Assembly: GCA_030142905.1 (NCBI GenBank)
Contig: JASJOG010000083.1
Location: 329,501-393,500, forward strand
Origin: Heliopora coerulea
Taxonomy: Eukaryota; Cnidaria; Anthozoa; Scleralcyonacea; Helioporidae
Reading direction: 5' to 3'
Length of the DNA: 64,000 nt
Each line of letters begins with the position of its first letter. Positions within the stretch are counted from its first letter, which is position 1. The position numbers and the translations under genes are program-made. A model generated the notes under the pieces. It searched no databases. It had not been told where the DNA came from and saw only the letters and a list, made by a program, of their open reading frames with translations. Shown one piece after another: positions 24,901 through 39,600 of the stretch.

Positions 24901-27579
24901 ATCCTTGGCCATATCTTTTGATTTTTGAGATCCAAGTTCTGGAGACAAGACAGTGCATGGTGTGAATGTCAAAACAAGTGATAAAATTAATTATGAAGAT
25001 GATGTACATTATAAACTGATGAATAAAGTGCATTACCTTTACTTTCAAATACACAGTTGATCATTGCTTTTATTGGTAAACACTGTTGAAGTGATTTGAA
25101 TATTTGTATTTTTTACTAGACAAATTACAGTATTGGAGGATGGAAACTCATGACTGGTCTGGGCAGTAATGAAATATTACCTATTATGAATATACAGGTT
25201 CATGTATACATACTGTCATATATCATTGTATTTTTTTGCTCTTGTTGTTGTTTCTCTTGCTGTTTTTGTCTGACAGTATCTTTTTCATTGTTGTGGTTGA
25301 TGATGGCAACGGTTGTGTTGTTGGCATTGCCACTGTCAAAGATATTGTTGCTGCTGTTGTTGATCATATTAATATTAATGGTATCGTGTTAACTGCTGTT
25401 CCTGTTGTTTGCTGTAATGTTATCCAGTCTTTGAAAAGTATGTTTTACTTTCCTGGATTTTAGGAAGATGTCAATGGCCAAATCATTGAAATGATTTCAG
25501 CTAATATCACCACTGGGCAGTCTCTGTACTGGATGGCTAGTGAAAATTACTTTGGAGGGAACAGCTTGGTAACTGCACATTTGATTTTGTTCTTCATAAT
25601 TGCCTTCACAAAAATATCATTTAGATGCAGTGTTTGGTTGCTTTTTGTGTCAGGTGAGTGCATATGGTGGAAACCTGAAATTCACAAGAAAGATTTCCTC
25701 TGCAGAAATTGGAACTTCAAGAATTATTCCAGAAATCATTTTGAAAGTAAGTTGAACTTAGTACATTTTGATAAAGCCATGAATCACATGAATATGTCAT
25801 GGGAAACAAATAATTGGGATATAATAGAAAGTTAAGCTGAGAGTCATTGCTGTTTTAATTGCTGTGATTATGTTGCTTGTATAACAATGAAATGTCAGTT
25901 GTTACAATTTTCATCATGTCTTATTTGTTTCTTGTTGTATTTGTGGAGAATTCACTTCCCTCCTGGAACACCAGTCACTACAATATGTAATGCTCTTTAT
26001 TTTCCACTTTTTTCAAGTTAATTAAAGTTGTAGATTAAGTCTTTTCTGTTCTTAGGGTCCTCGAAATATTACAATTAGAAGGTTTCTTCCTCCTGTGAAG
26101 TCTCTTGAAGCTGTGTCACTATCAGTGAAAATGGTTGAGGTAATGATAGAAAGGGGTAGGAGGGAAGGAGGGAGGGATGTAAATAGGTGGTAGGCATATG
26201 GGTAGGTTGGTGGGTAGGTGGTTTTTAGGCTGGCAGTTAAGTGTGTAGGTGGGTGGAGGGTTTGGATGGGTATGTTGTTGGGTGATCCAAGACAGTGAGT
26301 GGACAGGTTACTGGTAGGTAGGTAGGTAGGTAGGTAGATGGACAAATGGGTACTGTGGGTCGAGGATTGGGTGGACAGTAGGGTTGTGGTTGTAGATGGA
26401 TAGGAAGGGAGGTAGGTGAGTGAGCTGCCTTGTGTCCAGGCACTTTTTGCATGGGTATGGAATAGATAGGTGGGTGATGTATGGATAGGTGGGTATATTG
26501 AGGTGGGTAGGTCCGCAGGTAGTTGTGCTGTATTTATTTCTTATATAGTTATTTTTATTTTTTTTATTTCGTTCTGTAGTTTAATTGGACTCATCATGAC
26601 ACTGATCAAGCAGTTGACAGAAATACCTTCATGTTTGTTCTGTCTAAAGTACATGGAATTTGGATTACGGCTTCATACTTTTCATCAGGACCTGATACTT
26701 ACCAAACAAGGTAAGAAAAGATTGGTTTTGAAAAACGAACTATTTTTATTCATTTTTGTTTTCTGTCAAGTGTGATAAAACAAACTCGTTTAACACACGA
26801 AGTGGTAAACTTAAAAGTCCTGAGCAATAACTGTGCTGAGACGAGAAAAAACTCCCAAAAAACGTCAGATTAAATAGATTAGTTTTAATAATGCCGTTTA
26901 AAGGGCTCTTGGGAATTGTCTGTCGTGCTACAATAACGCTTGGTTTATCTATGGTTATTTCTTAGCTTCGGTAACGTTGAACTCAGCTCAGTTTCAAGCA
27001 GCCCTGATGGAAATGGAAAAGCGGTTGACGTGGAGCAGTGTGCTTGTGGTAAAGCTTATGAAGGTTCATCATGCGAGGTTTGTCGTAAATCATTAAATAT
27101 TTATTTCAAGCTGTGAACTGTCTCAATAATAACCAGAAAATGCCAAAGGGCAAATCCAATTTCAAACAAGTATAACTGTCAAAGAAAATGTGGTTGGTTT
27201 TGTTTGTCTGGGTTTGTATGTTTTGTGTCACTGTCGACAGCCATCGTGCGGCCACCAAGAAGTACGATTTCAACAAACGGATGTGGAGAGTGTTGTTGGA
27301 GTCCAAAGTGATATTTTAGTTTTATATGGCCCAGACCAGTTATTATTATTATTATTATTGTTATTGTAATTATTATTATTATATTATTATTACTATTATT
27401 ATTGCAATTCGCACGCCACCCAACTAAGGACAGTGGAAAGGGTCTCAGCCTGCTACGGGCTCCCAGCATCCCGCCAGGTAAGGCCGCAAAAGATATTGCA
27501 CATTTCAGGGAACTTGTGTGGAAAGGACCAGGGCCAGTCCAACTTATCCAGTCAGGAAGGAGTGAGGGATGTACAGCCC

Positions 27580-27619
<40 letters not shown>

Positions 27620-30600
27620 GTGTTTTATCAATACTCTGAGTGAACTGTATTTAACAAACGTTAATATTTTTACAAGTAAAGATTACACTGGCCACAGAGA
27701 ATTTGGTCTGATTTTGTTAATCCCATCAGATAATACCCGCTTGATAAGATACAAATTTAAACAAACTCATTTAAACTTCGTGGAATATAAGTTAATTGTC
27801 ATTATTTTACTGGTTTTCGTAAAAGCTGCCCTGCATACATACCCTAACCTTGTCCTTGTTGGCTACTAAAGTTTATTTGTTTTCATGACCCTTTTTGTAT
27901 CAGCGATGTGCTCGTGGTTATCACCGAGTAAACGTGAGTGGACATCCTTTCTTTGGTCTTTGTGTTCCTTGTAATTGCCATGGACACACGCTAGATTGTG
28001 ATCCCGACTCTGGAGAATGTCTGGTAGGTTTAACGTATTCTACTATTGATGTCTTCCTTCACCATCGAAAAATGATTTTTCGTACCGTGTATGTTTTACG
28101 CTAGGCCCTGTGGTACTAAACAGTCGTGCCACTTTGCAACGTGTCATGTCACGTGACATGTTACGTCAAACGAAGTGGTAGCTTAGGTCGTTAGCCTACG
28201 TGACTTCTTACGTCTGAGTGCCATTCCGTCAACGTGGTATCCTATATCATACATCCGTCTATCATACAATAACGTCGTACTTTATTCTCTGATTTCCAAG
28301 AATTGTCAGCACAACACCACTGGTTTTAACTGCCAGTCTTGCAAGGATGGTTTCTATGGTGAAGCAAGAAACGGGACTAACAACGACTGTCAAAAATGTC
28401 CATGTGCTCCACCAAGAACCACCACGTGAGTTTCGGAGTAAACTTGTAGAAAAATATAAAGGATTGTATTGCATTTTATACTGCATTGAATTATGTTGAA
28501 TTGTATTGTGTTGTGTTGTTTTGTATTGCGTTGCTTTGGCTGGCGTTTTGTTCAATGCAATTCTGTGCTGCCTTGTATTGTGTTATATTATTTTGTAGTA
28601 TACTATACTGTGCCATACCACCCCATACGATACAGAACCATAACATTAATTAATGCGTCGTACTTTTACGATATTGTGGTAAGGCTCGATGTGGTTTGTT
28701 GTAACTTAGTCTGTCGTAGTTTCAAAAATTAGTTGTGATTAAGATCTTGTTCCCTTTCCTTCTTTCAAGGGACTTGTGTTCTCTTCATCCAAATGGCTCA
28801 GTCTATTGTTTGAATTGCTCACAAGGATATGAGAAGAATCTGCAATGTGACAGGTGATTGGCACCATTTCCGTTGAATCAATAAATACTATTTGACGTCG
28901 TAGCCTGTATACGATCTTTTGTTGCTTTACGGTGATTTAGCAAGGTATATACCACATGGTTTGTTTTCAGGTGTGAGCTGGGCTATTTTGGAAGACCAGA
29001 TTTGCCAGGAGGTGACTGCTCTTTATGTCAATGTAACAACAACTCAGATAACTGTGACCGCGAGACCGGTAGTTGTCTTGGTTATTGTGCAAACAATTCA
29101 ACTGGTCGGCACTGTGAACGTTGTGAGAACGGAACTTTTGGGGACGCTACCAAACAGCAATGCCGAGGTAATTGACGTATACAAGTTGCAGTGTGTAAAG
29201 ACGGCCGAGCACTTACATAAACTTACACACAAACGGTCGTTTTAACTCGTCCAGATTTACGGATCATGTTAATTTACTCAGTCTACCAAGATGAAACATG
29301 TTTTATTTATGAATTTTATTCTCACCAAGCTATGAGTTAAAAAAGGTTCCGGGTATCTACAACTATAGTGGAAACAGAGATGTTGGGCATCTTGAGATAA
29401 AGCAATACTGACCACAGATGTGTCAATAACCCACTAAGAATCCGTTATTTACAGTACTTAGTGTTAATATAAAACAAGTTTGTAAAACATGCACGGAAAA
29501 TTACTTGATAACCAAGCTAATGTTTCTCGTGATATGTACTACTTTAGCAATCACCATTATAGATTTTTATTAATTGTTAAACGAAAAATACTGGGCGTAT
29601 CATCACATTCGATATGTTTTATAGCCTGTACATGCAATCTAACCGGAAGCTACGATGAACCATGTAATCATAGGACTGGTCAATGTCATTGCAAACCAAA
29701 TGTGCGAGGTTTCAACTGCTCAGCGTGTGTTGTAAGTACGGTTGGTGTAGTTTTGCTAAGTATGTTGGAACGTTTTGTCACAGGCTCATGGATCTCTCCA
29801 CCATATTTATTATCATTATCACCATCACCATCGTTATCATCGTCATCATCATCGTTATCATCGTCATCATCACCATCATCACTGTTATCACCATCATTAT
29901 CATCACCATCATTATCATCACCATCATTATCATCACCATCATTATCATCACCATCATTATCACCATCATCACTGTTATCACCATCATTATCATCATCGTT
30001 ATCACCATCATCATCACCATCATTATCACCATCATCATTATCACCATCATCATTATCACCATCATCATTATCACCATCATCATTATCACCATCATCATTA
30101 TCACCATCATTACGATCATCATCATTATGACCGTCATCATCACCATCATCATCATTACCATCATCATCATTATGACCGTCATCATCACCATAATCATCAT
30201 TACCATCATCACCATCACCATCGTCACCATCATCACCATCATCATTATCAACATCATCATTACCATCATCACCATGACGTTATCGTTATCATGGTCATTA
30301 TCGTTATTTTTTCTACATTTTTTAAAAGGTAAACTCATACGGATTTAGTGACTCTGGTTGCCAGCAGTGTGGCTGCAATCAGTTTGGCTCCTCTTCTCTC
30401 CAGTGCAATGAAAGCGGTGTATGTGAATGTAAAAACTTCACTCATGGTGACAAATGTGATGCATGTGAGGATAATTATTATGGTCTGCCAATGGCGTCTT
30501 GCCGAGGTACGTACTGATTCATGCACTGCGTGGACTGTAATACCAATGTCAATTAAAATTTCAAAAGCCATATAATAAATTCCTTATTAACCTCGTTTGT

Positions 30601-33600
30601 TCGTTCTGTACGGGAAAGTATTTGCCTTCAGTTTTTCCCCCACCCAGTCGTCACAGTCGGTTAATAAATAATCAATATATGTATGCGTATACATGTATAT
30701 ATATAATCAGGTAAGGGTGGACCTTTTCAAAGACACCTGTGTGGGGGAGGATTGAGTGCAGGAGGTCTGTGGTTTTGACACTTGTTTCATCTTTTATAGA
30801 ATGTGCGTGTAACAGTACTGGATCTAATAGTACGGTCTGTGGTCATGTAAGTGGACAGTGCCCTTGTAAAGATGGCGTGGAAGGACGGCAGTGTGACAGG
30901 TGCAAAATACAACACAAAGGTTTTTCAAACAGAGGATGTGAACGTAAGTATTGCAGAGGACAATCAGGGTTTTGTGTTTGTCGTACCAAGAATTGGCCGA
31001 GACACAGAATAACGCCAGACCGATGGACTGATACAAACTGACAAACAGACCGAAGTGTATTAAAAAGGACTGACATTATGTTATGTAACATCACATTACA
31101 TTACATACGATACATAACATTACGTTATATTTTATCATTTTATGTTAGATTCTGTTGTGTTGTGGTATGCTCTGCCATGTTTTGTGTTGTGTTACTTTAT
31201 GTTATGTTGTTGTATTGTTCTCTGTTTAGCTTGTCCACGATGCACGCAAAAGCTGCAAAGTAGAGTGGATGGTGCAGCCGGTAAGCTCTCTAATTCAAAA
31301 CACGATGCCGAGCAGGCTGACCAGTCGATTAATTTTTATCCCGTACTGGATGAAATCGAAAGTAAACTACCTCGCGTTCAGGTAATGTTGTGGCTCTGGA
31401 ATGTTGTTATTGTTTTCATGGACCAAAAATAAATAATTCTCTCTTACATTCTGAGGAAGATTAATATTTTAAACTAGTTATTTCTTAGAGAAAGTGAAAT
31501 GCTACGAGGTAGGCATAGCCATGTTTGCAGTGTATGAAATTTCACTAAATCGTTTGTGAACTTGATGAATACTTCCATTGACGAGACACTTTCCTAAACC
31601 TGACACGAAAAGCGGAAATCGGAAAGTCGTACGTGCACGACAAGACGTTCTGTCTGGTGCTGGCCATGCAATTGCGAGGGCTCAAATCATCCCGAAATAT
31701 CGAAATTCTCAAATCGAGAGTTTTGCTGGTATTTAAACGCACTGGAAGGCCAACCTCGACTGCAGGATTAGTATTGCCGCTCGCCTAATGGCTCGCAGCA
31801 ATAAGTACTGGATGGGGATTTTCTGGCATGTTTTGCTTCTCATTTCTCTGGTGCCGTGTCCAGATTCTGTCTTGAAGTTTTATCTGCTTTTCTGATGTTT
31901 GAAATTTTGCAGTTATCTCAATAAATTGTTACGGTGATTATCGTTTTAGGTGTTACAAAATAATTACAGCCGTAGGATTGAAAATTTAGAGGGATATCGT
32001 CAACAACTTTCCAACGATACGTTAAGCATGGGACTAGCGGACTTAGAAGAACGGGTAAGTTCGGTTTTTCAAACGAGGCTTTGGTTGTCCACTAAATAGT
32101 AGGTTTACAGAGCACAAACAGTAATTAGTTCTACTTATTTTGATATTTTATTACTATCTTCATATTTTTACAGGAGAAGAAGTTTAGGTTAGAGGCGGAA
32201 TACTTAACCAGTAATATTTCCGAAGAACTTGAAAAGAAAGAAAAAATATCAATTTTTTCCTACAACACTCTTGGCTACGCGAACTGTAAGTGTTTAGCGA
32301 CAGATATTGTTGAAATGAAGGATTCGAAAAGTGATATTGAGGATGACGAGGAAGGAATGGCAAAGTGAAACAAGAGAGTGTGTGAGAAGTCTAGTAATGG
32401 CGTAGCGAGGAATGGGCGGAAGGGAAAAATTGGCCCATGCGCGCCAAACTGTGATTTTGTGAAAATCTTATATATAAATATTTAAAAATATGAAAATATG
32501 GCAAAGGGCGTTACAATTGTATCACCTGATTGTCATATACCATCATTGGCGCCAATTTTGATATTATTCGAGTTGGCAGTGGAGGAAGATCGTACAACTT
32601 AAGTTTGCCTTGGGGGCGCAAATACTGCTCGCTACGCTACTGAAGTATAAAGACCCGAAAATGAATAATTCCTTATTACTGATCAAACTGATGAAGCGAA
32701 TGAGGGTGGTAGTACATCACTTTGTGGGTGTGTTATAAGGTATTTTGTTATTTCAGCGTGCAGTGTATGAACTAATAATGGTTCAATTTATAAATGCACA
32801 AACCTTGATATGTTTTTTTAAAGCCGTGAACCAAACGACTCGGAACGTCGTTAGAGAGATGAATGAACTGGTGGCCAAATCAAGAGAAATGAACGAGTCG
32901 TCCTCTGCCGTTGTTAAGTTATTAAACCAACGCGTCACAGAAGCTTTGTTGCAAGAAGAAAGAGAAAAAAACCTAAGTCGCCCGGTGGAAGATGCTTTTA
33001 ATAAAGCCACGGATGCTGGGATGGAAATTAAGAACCAGACAGACAAAATAGAGAAACTTCGCGCAGAGACAAACAAACACAACAGTGATTTGAAGAAAGC
33101 GAGAAACCAGACGGAAACAGTTGGGATGAACAGGAATAAGGTTCTGGCGGACATTGATGATATTAAGGTATTCAAGACGAGATTATGCTTCATCGTTTTG
33201 GTTAAATTTTGGGATAAGAGGGGAACGTGAAAGTCTATAATCAATCTTTGTTCCGGGATCCATGGAAGCAATCTGCGCTACAGGTCTTTCATTGTCGTTA
33301 CTTGGAGGTGGTAGGGGACAGTCACTTTCGTAAATGTTGGGGAGGTGAGGAGATGAACAACAGGCAAGGACGAATGCCTCAGTATATAATGAAGGATTGT
33401 GCAAACTGCAAGCTGTTTAAATCAGTTGTGCAAAATAGTGATCAGAAACTTGTTTAATACAATTTTGGATAGTTTAAATTTAAATTTACTGCACCTCAGT
33501 TTATTGTTCACGAGTGTGAGAGTATGAATTTGTATTTTCGTCCATTGAAATAAATATTTTCTCAGCAGTTCAGATTACTGGGGAGGTGCTCTTTATTTCT

Positions 33601-36600
33601 CTCTCACCCCAATGGGAACACTAAATCTACAATACATGGTTAGCCTGGCGTGTTTTATTATCCGAAGAGGTCAAGTAATTCTTTTGGCCTGGCTCAAACG
33701 TCCAACTTTTTATGAGTCGAACCTGATGAAAATGAGGGAAAGCACTAGTTTTGACTCGTTTGTAGAAGGTTCGAGTGATGAAAGGTTCGCCATCAGGTCC
33801 ATGCCATAGAAATACAAATGATGCACGTCAAGAATTGCTCGTTGTATTACACCCAAGTATGAAATAAAAAAAAATTGTCATTTTAAACTATAATTACCTT
33901 TGTGTTTCAATAGAGGTTAGTCGCTCAAGTGAATGTTACAATACAGAATGCCAATCAAATTGTGGAACAAACTAATTTCTTCATCAACGAGACCAATAAA
34001 TCAGTCGCTGAAACGGAAAATTCCTATCAGGTAAGTTCACTGATTGACCTCGGCTCACGATCCAAGTCTACGTAACTCAGTGGTTAGAGAGATTATGTAC
34101 ACGTATTGAACCTTCGCTCACCAAATCAATTCGTGCAGCTTAATGGCTAGAGTATCTTACAGGTCATCAGAAGGTTACGGGTTTTACACCACGTCACGTT
34201 TGCTTACCATATCAGTTCATGTGGCCGAATAGTTAGGTAGAGTCACTGGTCATCAGAAGGATACGGAGATTTTTTTCATCATCAGCATGTCTTAAAACCT
34301 GAATCCCAAGGCTTTATTTTATTCGCGTTTCTCTTGTTTTCTAGGAAATTGAAAATGTCAGTCTGCCAAAGCTTCGACGAGATCTGAGCGAACTGAAGGC
34401 TGCCTTAAACGACGTCAATAATTCTCTTGTGAATGCTGCTGCTTTGGTTACAAATGCCAGTCGACATGCAGAAGAGTTAACCACAGAGGCCGAAGAACTT
34501 AACAGGTATCTTGGTCCTTTATCTCATATATTTTTCCACTCTCACTGTAGCAGCAAGATATTCAGCTTTTTTTCCTACACAGAAATTTAGGGTTTTGACA
34601 GCTTGTTAAACCCAAGATATGACTTGAGAATACAATCGTTTTTTCTGGTATATTCAACTCAAATCTTGGGTTTTAAAAGATGTCCTTTTTTCAGAGTTTA
34701 TTTCACTCCAGTAAAATGATCTTGGCACTTTTTTAAATCGGCTAAATAATTTGTTCTGGGCCAATAAAAGTTCTTATATCCAGTATTACTGATGAACAAT
34801 TCGAAGGGTCTGATATTTTACTAGTTGCTGTGAATTGACTACAGTTTGTGCAATTCCTATCATATCATTAAAAGTGTAGAATGTTAAATGTTCCCCTTGG
34901 CTTTTGTTTACAGAAACTTTTCTGATGCTAGACGCCATGGCGAGAAGGCTGTATCGTCAATTGAACGATACGACGAAATAACAAGGAAAATCAACAACTC
35001 CGTGGAACTTTCGAAACAAGCCAACAAATTAGTGAACGAACTGATTAAGCGGGTGAGTTTGTGTAACTGTCTTTATTGGGGAGTTTTGATTTGTTGTCTG
35101 TAGTCACGAGCAAAAACGCCTGCACAACTAGAACTTTGAGTCGAGTAAACAACTTAAACAACTACAGCTAGAACCGTGGACAAATGCACAAGAACGACTA
35201 AATGCAGAAGCTCAAACACAAGCTATAAAAAAGGGGGAAATGTATACCTGTTGCTTGTGCCTCTACTTGTAACGCATTTTTTTCTTATGATAACTGTATC
35301 AAAACCAGAACAAAGACACACAATTCTGGTCCTCCGTTTTTCCCCCTCATATGAACCGTGGTCGCGTTTCTCGCTCTCAAACCCCTAGCTCTTGTAATTA
35401 CTCAGAGGGTATTACAGATTTCACATAATTTGAATTTTCTGCTACAGATTCAAAATTTATCAGTTACAAGCCAAAACCTGACTTGGAGAGTGATGGAATG
35501 TCGGAGCAGGAGCTTGGTATTTTTAGATGCAACCATGGCTAGGAATTTGAGCATATCTGGTATGGCACAATTAAAAGTATTTGTATGACGTTGATGATAG
35601 CCTTGTTGCCTAGTTTGCTGTAACTATTTTTATTACTAAAATTTTAACTTTGTTCTTTTTAAATGCTACTTTATTTATTTGTTTGTTCGTTTGTTTTGTT
35701 TTGTTTGTTCTGTTTGTTTCTTTAATTATCTTTTCATTTCTTATCTTGTGTGCATTCAAAGATGTTTGCATTAGTTTTGTTGTATGCATACTTTACATTA
35801 AACTTACATGAATATAACTTTTGTTTGTTTGTTTTTGTCCTGAATGGCGCATTCGTCCGTTTATTTTCCGATTCGTCTCGTTGATGCTTTTCTCCAATTC
35901 AACTTAGTCGGTTTTCTATCCTTTTGTTATGTATATCAGGGTTCAGTTATAACGTCTCCGTGGCGTACGAAACGTTCGATGAGGCGAACAAAACTTGCGA
36001 AAGGGTTGAAGTGTCTGCCAGAGTCTTTGATGTTAAAAGTGCAGAAATAACCGCCGTGGCAACAGCGCAGGAATCGCTAATTCATGCGTATGTAGACAAC
36101 AGCACGAAGCTAGCCACAGAAACACTCAATATATCGGACGTCATTGAAAACGAAACAGATGACTTCAAGAGGAGAGTAACAGAAGCCAACAAAACCGTTT
36201 CTGACATTAATTCCTTAGTCGTGAATGTAAGCAACATTATGGAAACATCTGACAGGACAGGTGAGAGGTGGACATCGAGGACATCGGTGATGATGAAGGT
36301 GGTTATTGACCAGGGTTCCTACGATTCATAAAAATCAAAAAATTAGTAAAATTCTGAAATTTGGTTTTACGGCCATAAAAATCATTAAAAAGTCGAGGGA
36401 GTTTTGTTTCAGGGTCATGAAATAGTCATAAAATTTTATTATAACCATTTAGATATAAATTGAAAAAAAAAAAATACTTTTCAATATCTGGAAGTTGAAC
36501 ACTTCATATCATTGATTTTGCTTTCGGTACAATGATTTGACACCTGGAGAAGACAATGACCTGGAGACAAGAATTAGTAGGACACGAAAACGAGATTGTG

Positions 36601-39600
36601 GATCTGTATTAGGACTCCTATTAGGTACCAAGTGTCTGTATACAATGTAAACAAAGTCATAAAAAATCAAAAAAATTTTGTTTTCCAATTCAGTACCAAC
36701 CCTGTATACATTTCTTTTGTTTACGTGATAGATATCATAGTGGTGTTGTCTCATTTTGCGGTTGTTGTTCACCTTTTACTTCACTTTCTACATCTTTGTG
36801 AACTTTGTTATTGGTATTTTCACCACACTATTCCTTTCCCCGATGTCACCTGTCTAGCGAACGAAACAGAACTACTGCTGGTAAATGTCACTCAAAACGT
36901 CAATGAAAGCATCCGACTACTGAGAGAAAATAACCGAACGAAGCAGCAGTTGACTGACGGGATAGCAATCCTTGAGGCTAAGTTGAAGTCTGCCAAAGAA
37001 AAAGTAGCAAGGGTAAGTTAATGTTTACTCTGGCAAATGCCAGGCGACTTTTTGTGTCATTGGAAGGAGTTTAAACAACAACTTTTGGTTTCAAAGCGCG
37101 AAAATAAACAAGTTAAGTTATAATAAAAATTGAACAGGTTTTCCTTGAAATAAAACAGAACGAGATAGACTTAGAGAAAGTTTGAAAGAATCATGGTAAA
37201 ACACATTTGGATACTTTCGAAAGCGAGCTTTGGAACGTTATAGATGTTGAAGTAGTTATTTTGTTCATTAACACTTTTAACGTTTTTGGTACTGATCCAT
37301 CCGTAGTTTGTGAAGGAATTGTGGTCTGTGTTTTCCCATGATAGGTGTAGGGTAATGTTTTAATCATGCTTTTTGATATTTTCAGTTCCGTCTTGCTATG
37401 CAGCTAAGGAGAAACACATCAGTTCAATTACGGCCTACGAACCGAACTATGTCAAATCCTTTTTTGACTGCAATATCCTTGGATTTCAAAACAAACTTTT
37501 CAAATGGATTGCTCTTTTATATGGCACCGAACCCAAATGATACGGTACGTTTCTGACTGCGATGTTCGTCCATACAGTTACTTTCGGTTTGATCTTCAGA
37601 TTTTTTCAACTATTAATTCGTTACTCCAGTGAAAACTTCCTTCGCTTTTTTAAAATAATCTAAAAGTTAGGGCCAAAAATATCAAAATGGCGGAAGCAAA
37701 GGCGCTGGGTACTGTAGGCCCATTCAGTATGAGGTGTGAAATGTTTTAACCATTGTAGCCAAGTTTTACCTCTTAAATGGCGACGTCTCAAGTTCAAATT
37801 CTACACCTGTTTGCAACATCTGTTTCAACAGCTTTTCCAGTTAAAACTTTGCATGATTAGAACTTATCGTGATGTTTTAGAGGATTATTTAATAATAGAG
37901 GTTGGATTTTTCATCAGAGTATACACGAATGTTTTGGGGGTTTTTTATCCTGCTTTCCTTCCCTTTGTTGGCTCCCCATTTTTCTAATGTGTCTTGTCTC
38001 GTTTTGAGCCATAAAGCAAGCCTTCAGTTCCTTATGTTCTTTACTTCATAATACTGCAGTTTGCTTTACTCTTTGTTCATTACAGCACCAAAGTGTTTCG
38101 GTGAGACTGGTAGTTGACCGCGTTCGTTTCACATATAACCTCGGATCAGGTCCAGTCGTTATAACGAATTGGGAGGTCCCAGTGGCCGACAACATGTGGC
38201 ACAGGATTTACGCTACGAGGTTTGTTTTTGTCAATCTGACCTCACCTCACTTTATTCCACCTCGCTACCTTGGTTTGCCTCACACTTACGTCACATCACA
38301 CCATGAGAACTCAGGTCAACTTAATTCATTTCATCTTAGCTCAAGTCATTCCACCTTACTTCAACCTTCCTCATTTCACCTTAGGTCAACTTAGCGTACC
38401 ATATCTGTCTACTCTTCAGTCCATATTACCTCCCATCACCACACTTCACCTATCCCCCATTCATCCCTCACCTCCCTCCACCTCATCTTACCTCTCTAAC
38501 TTAACAACTCCTCGCCTTACCTTACCTTGTCTGCTCCTTATCTCACCCCACCTCCTCTCAACTCATTTCCACTCCCCTATTCTCACCGGAACTCACCTCA
38601 TCCAACTCCACCTTACTTTATCTCACCTTACCTCATTTACCATTTTTTTCCCTTTCCTTGCATCCTCTTTGCTGCCCTTCTGTTTTCCTTTTTCTTCATT
38701 TCCCTTCTCTCTACTTCCACTCTCATGTTTTCACTTTTTTCCGCGTTCCCTTTCCTTCCCTTCCGTTCCCTTTCCATCCTTTCCTTTCCCTCCCCTACCC
38801 TTCCTTTCCCTTCACTTCCCTTCACTTCCCTTCTCTTTACTTCCGCTCTCCTGCCTTGCCTTGTCTTGCCTTGCCTTTCCTTCTCTTTCCTTTCCGTCCC
38901 TCCTTTCCCCTCCGTCCCTCTTTTTCCCTCCCTTCCCTTCCTTTCCCTTCCCTTCCTTTCCCTTCCCTTCCCCTCCTATCCCTTTCCTTTCCCTTCCTTT
39001 CTCTTCTCTACTGAACTTACCTTGCAATACTCCTAATTAATGTGACTCCACTTCACTTCATTCCACACCTCTCCTCTTCATTTTATCTGTCTTGCTTCGT
39101 GGCTACGCTCATCCAGCCAGTAATAAACCGTTCTCTTGTTTTCTGACCAAGATCCATGTTGAACCATAACGCTGTTGTTCTCGTTAATATTCCTCACACA
39201 GATATCGTGATCAAGCAAGATTAACTGTGACCAATTTAGAAAGTGGGTTTTCTCGAACGTACGAAGGTCCGAGAAGATATTACTCAGATGTGGAAATGAA
39301 GTTTAACGAAAACAGCTCGATCTTTCTTGGTGGCCTTCCAGTAAGTGTAAAGGTAAGTTATTATGTCGGTATTTTACACTTCTCGGACTAACGGGTGACA
39401 AAACCACAGGGAAACTCTACTTCAGTGATAATATTCTAAGATATTATGGATTTATAGTGGCGAATAATTGGATATTGCATGGTCTACACTCTGTGGTCAA
39501 AGGCTGTAAAACCGTCACGTTGTGTCCATTTTGTTCACTACGCTTCAAGATTTTAGTCATCAAAGGCTTCAAGACCTTCTCGTTTTTTTTCTAAAACGTC

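Noticed and set aside
29683..30348. Open frames of 185-221 codons on both strands (Ile/Thr, His/Tyr, Ser/Leu, Met/Val runs)
   Set aside because: They come entirely from the ATC/ATT microsatellite in a laminin intron.
38270..39040. A 256-codon plus-strand frame and antisense Lys/Glu/Gly frames
   Set aside because: Low-complexity polypyrimidine tract inside a laminin intron; no splice or domain support.
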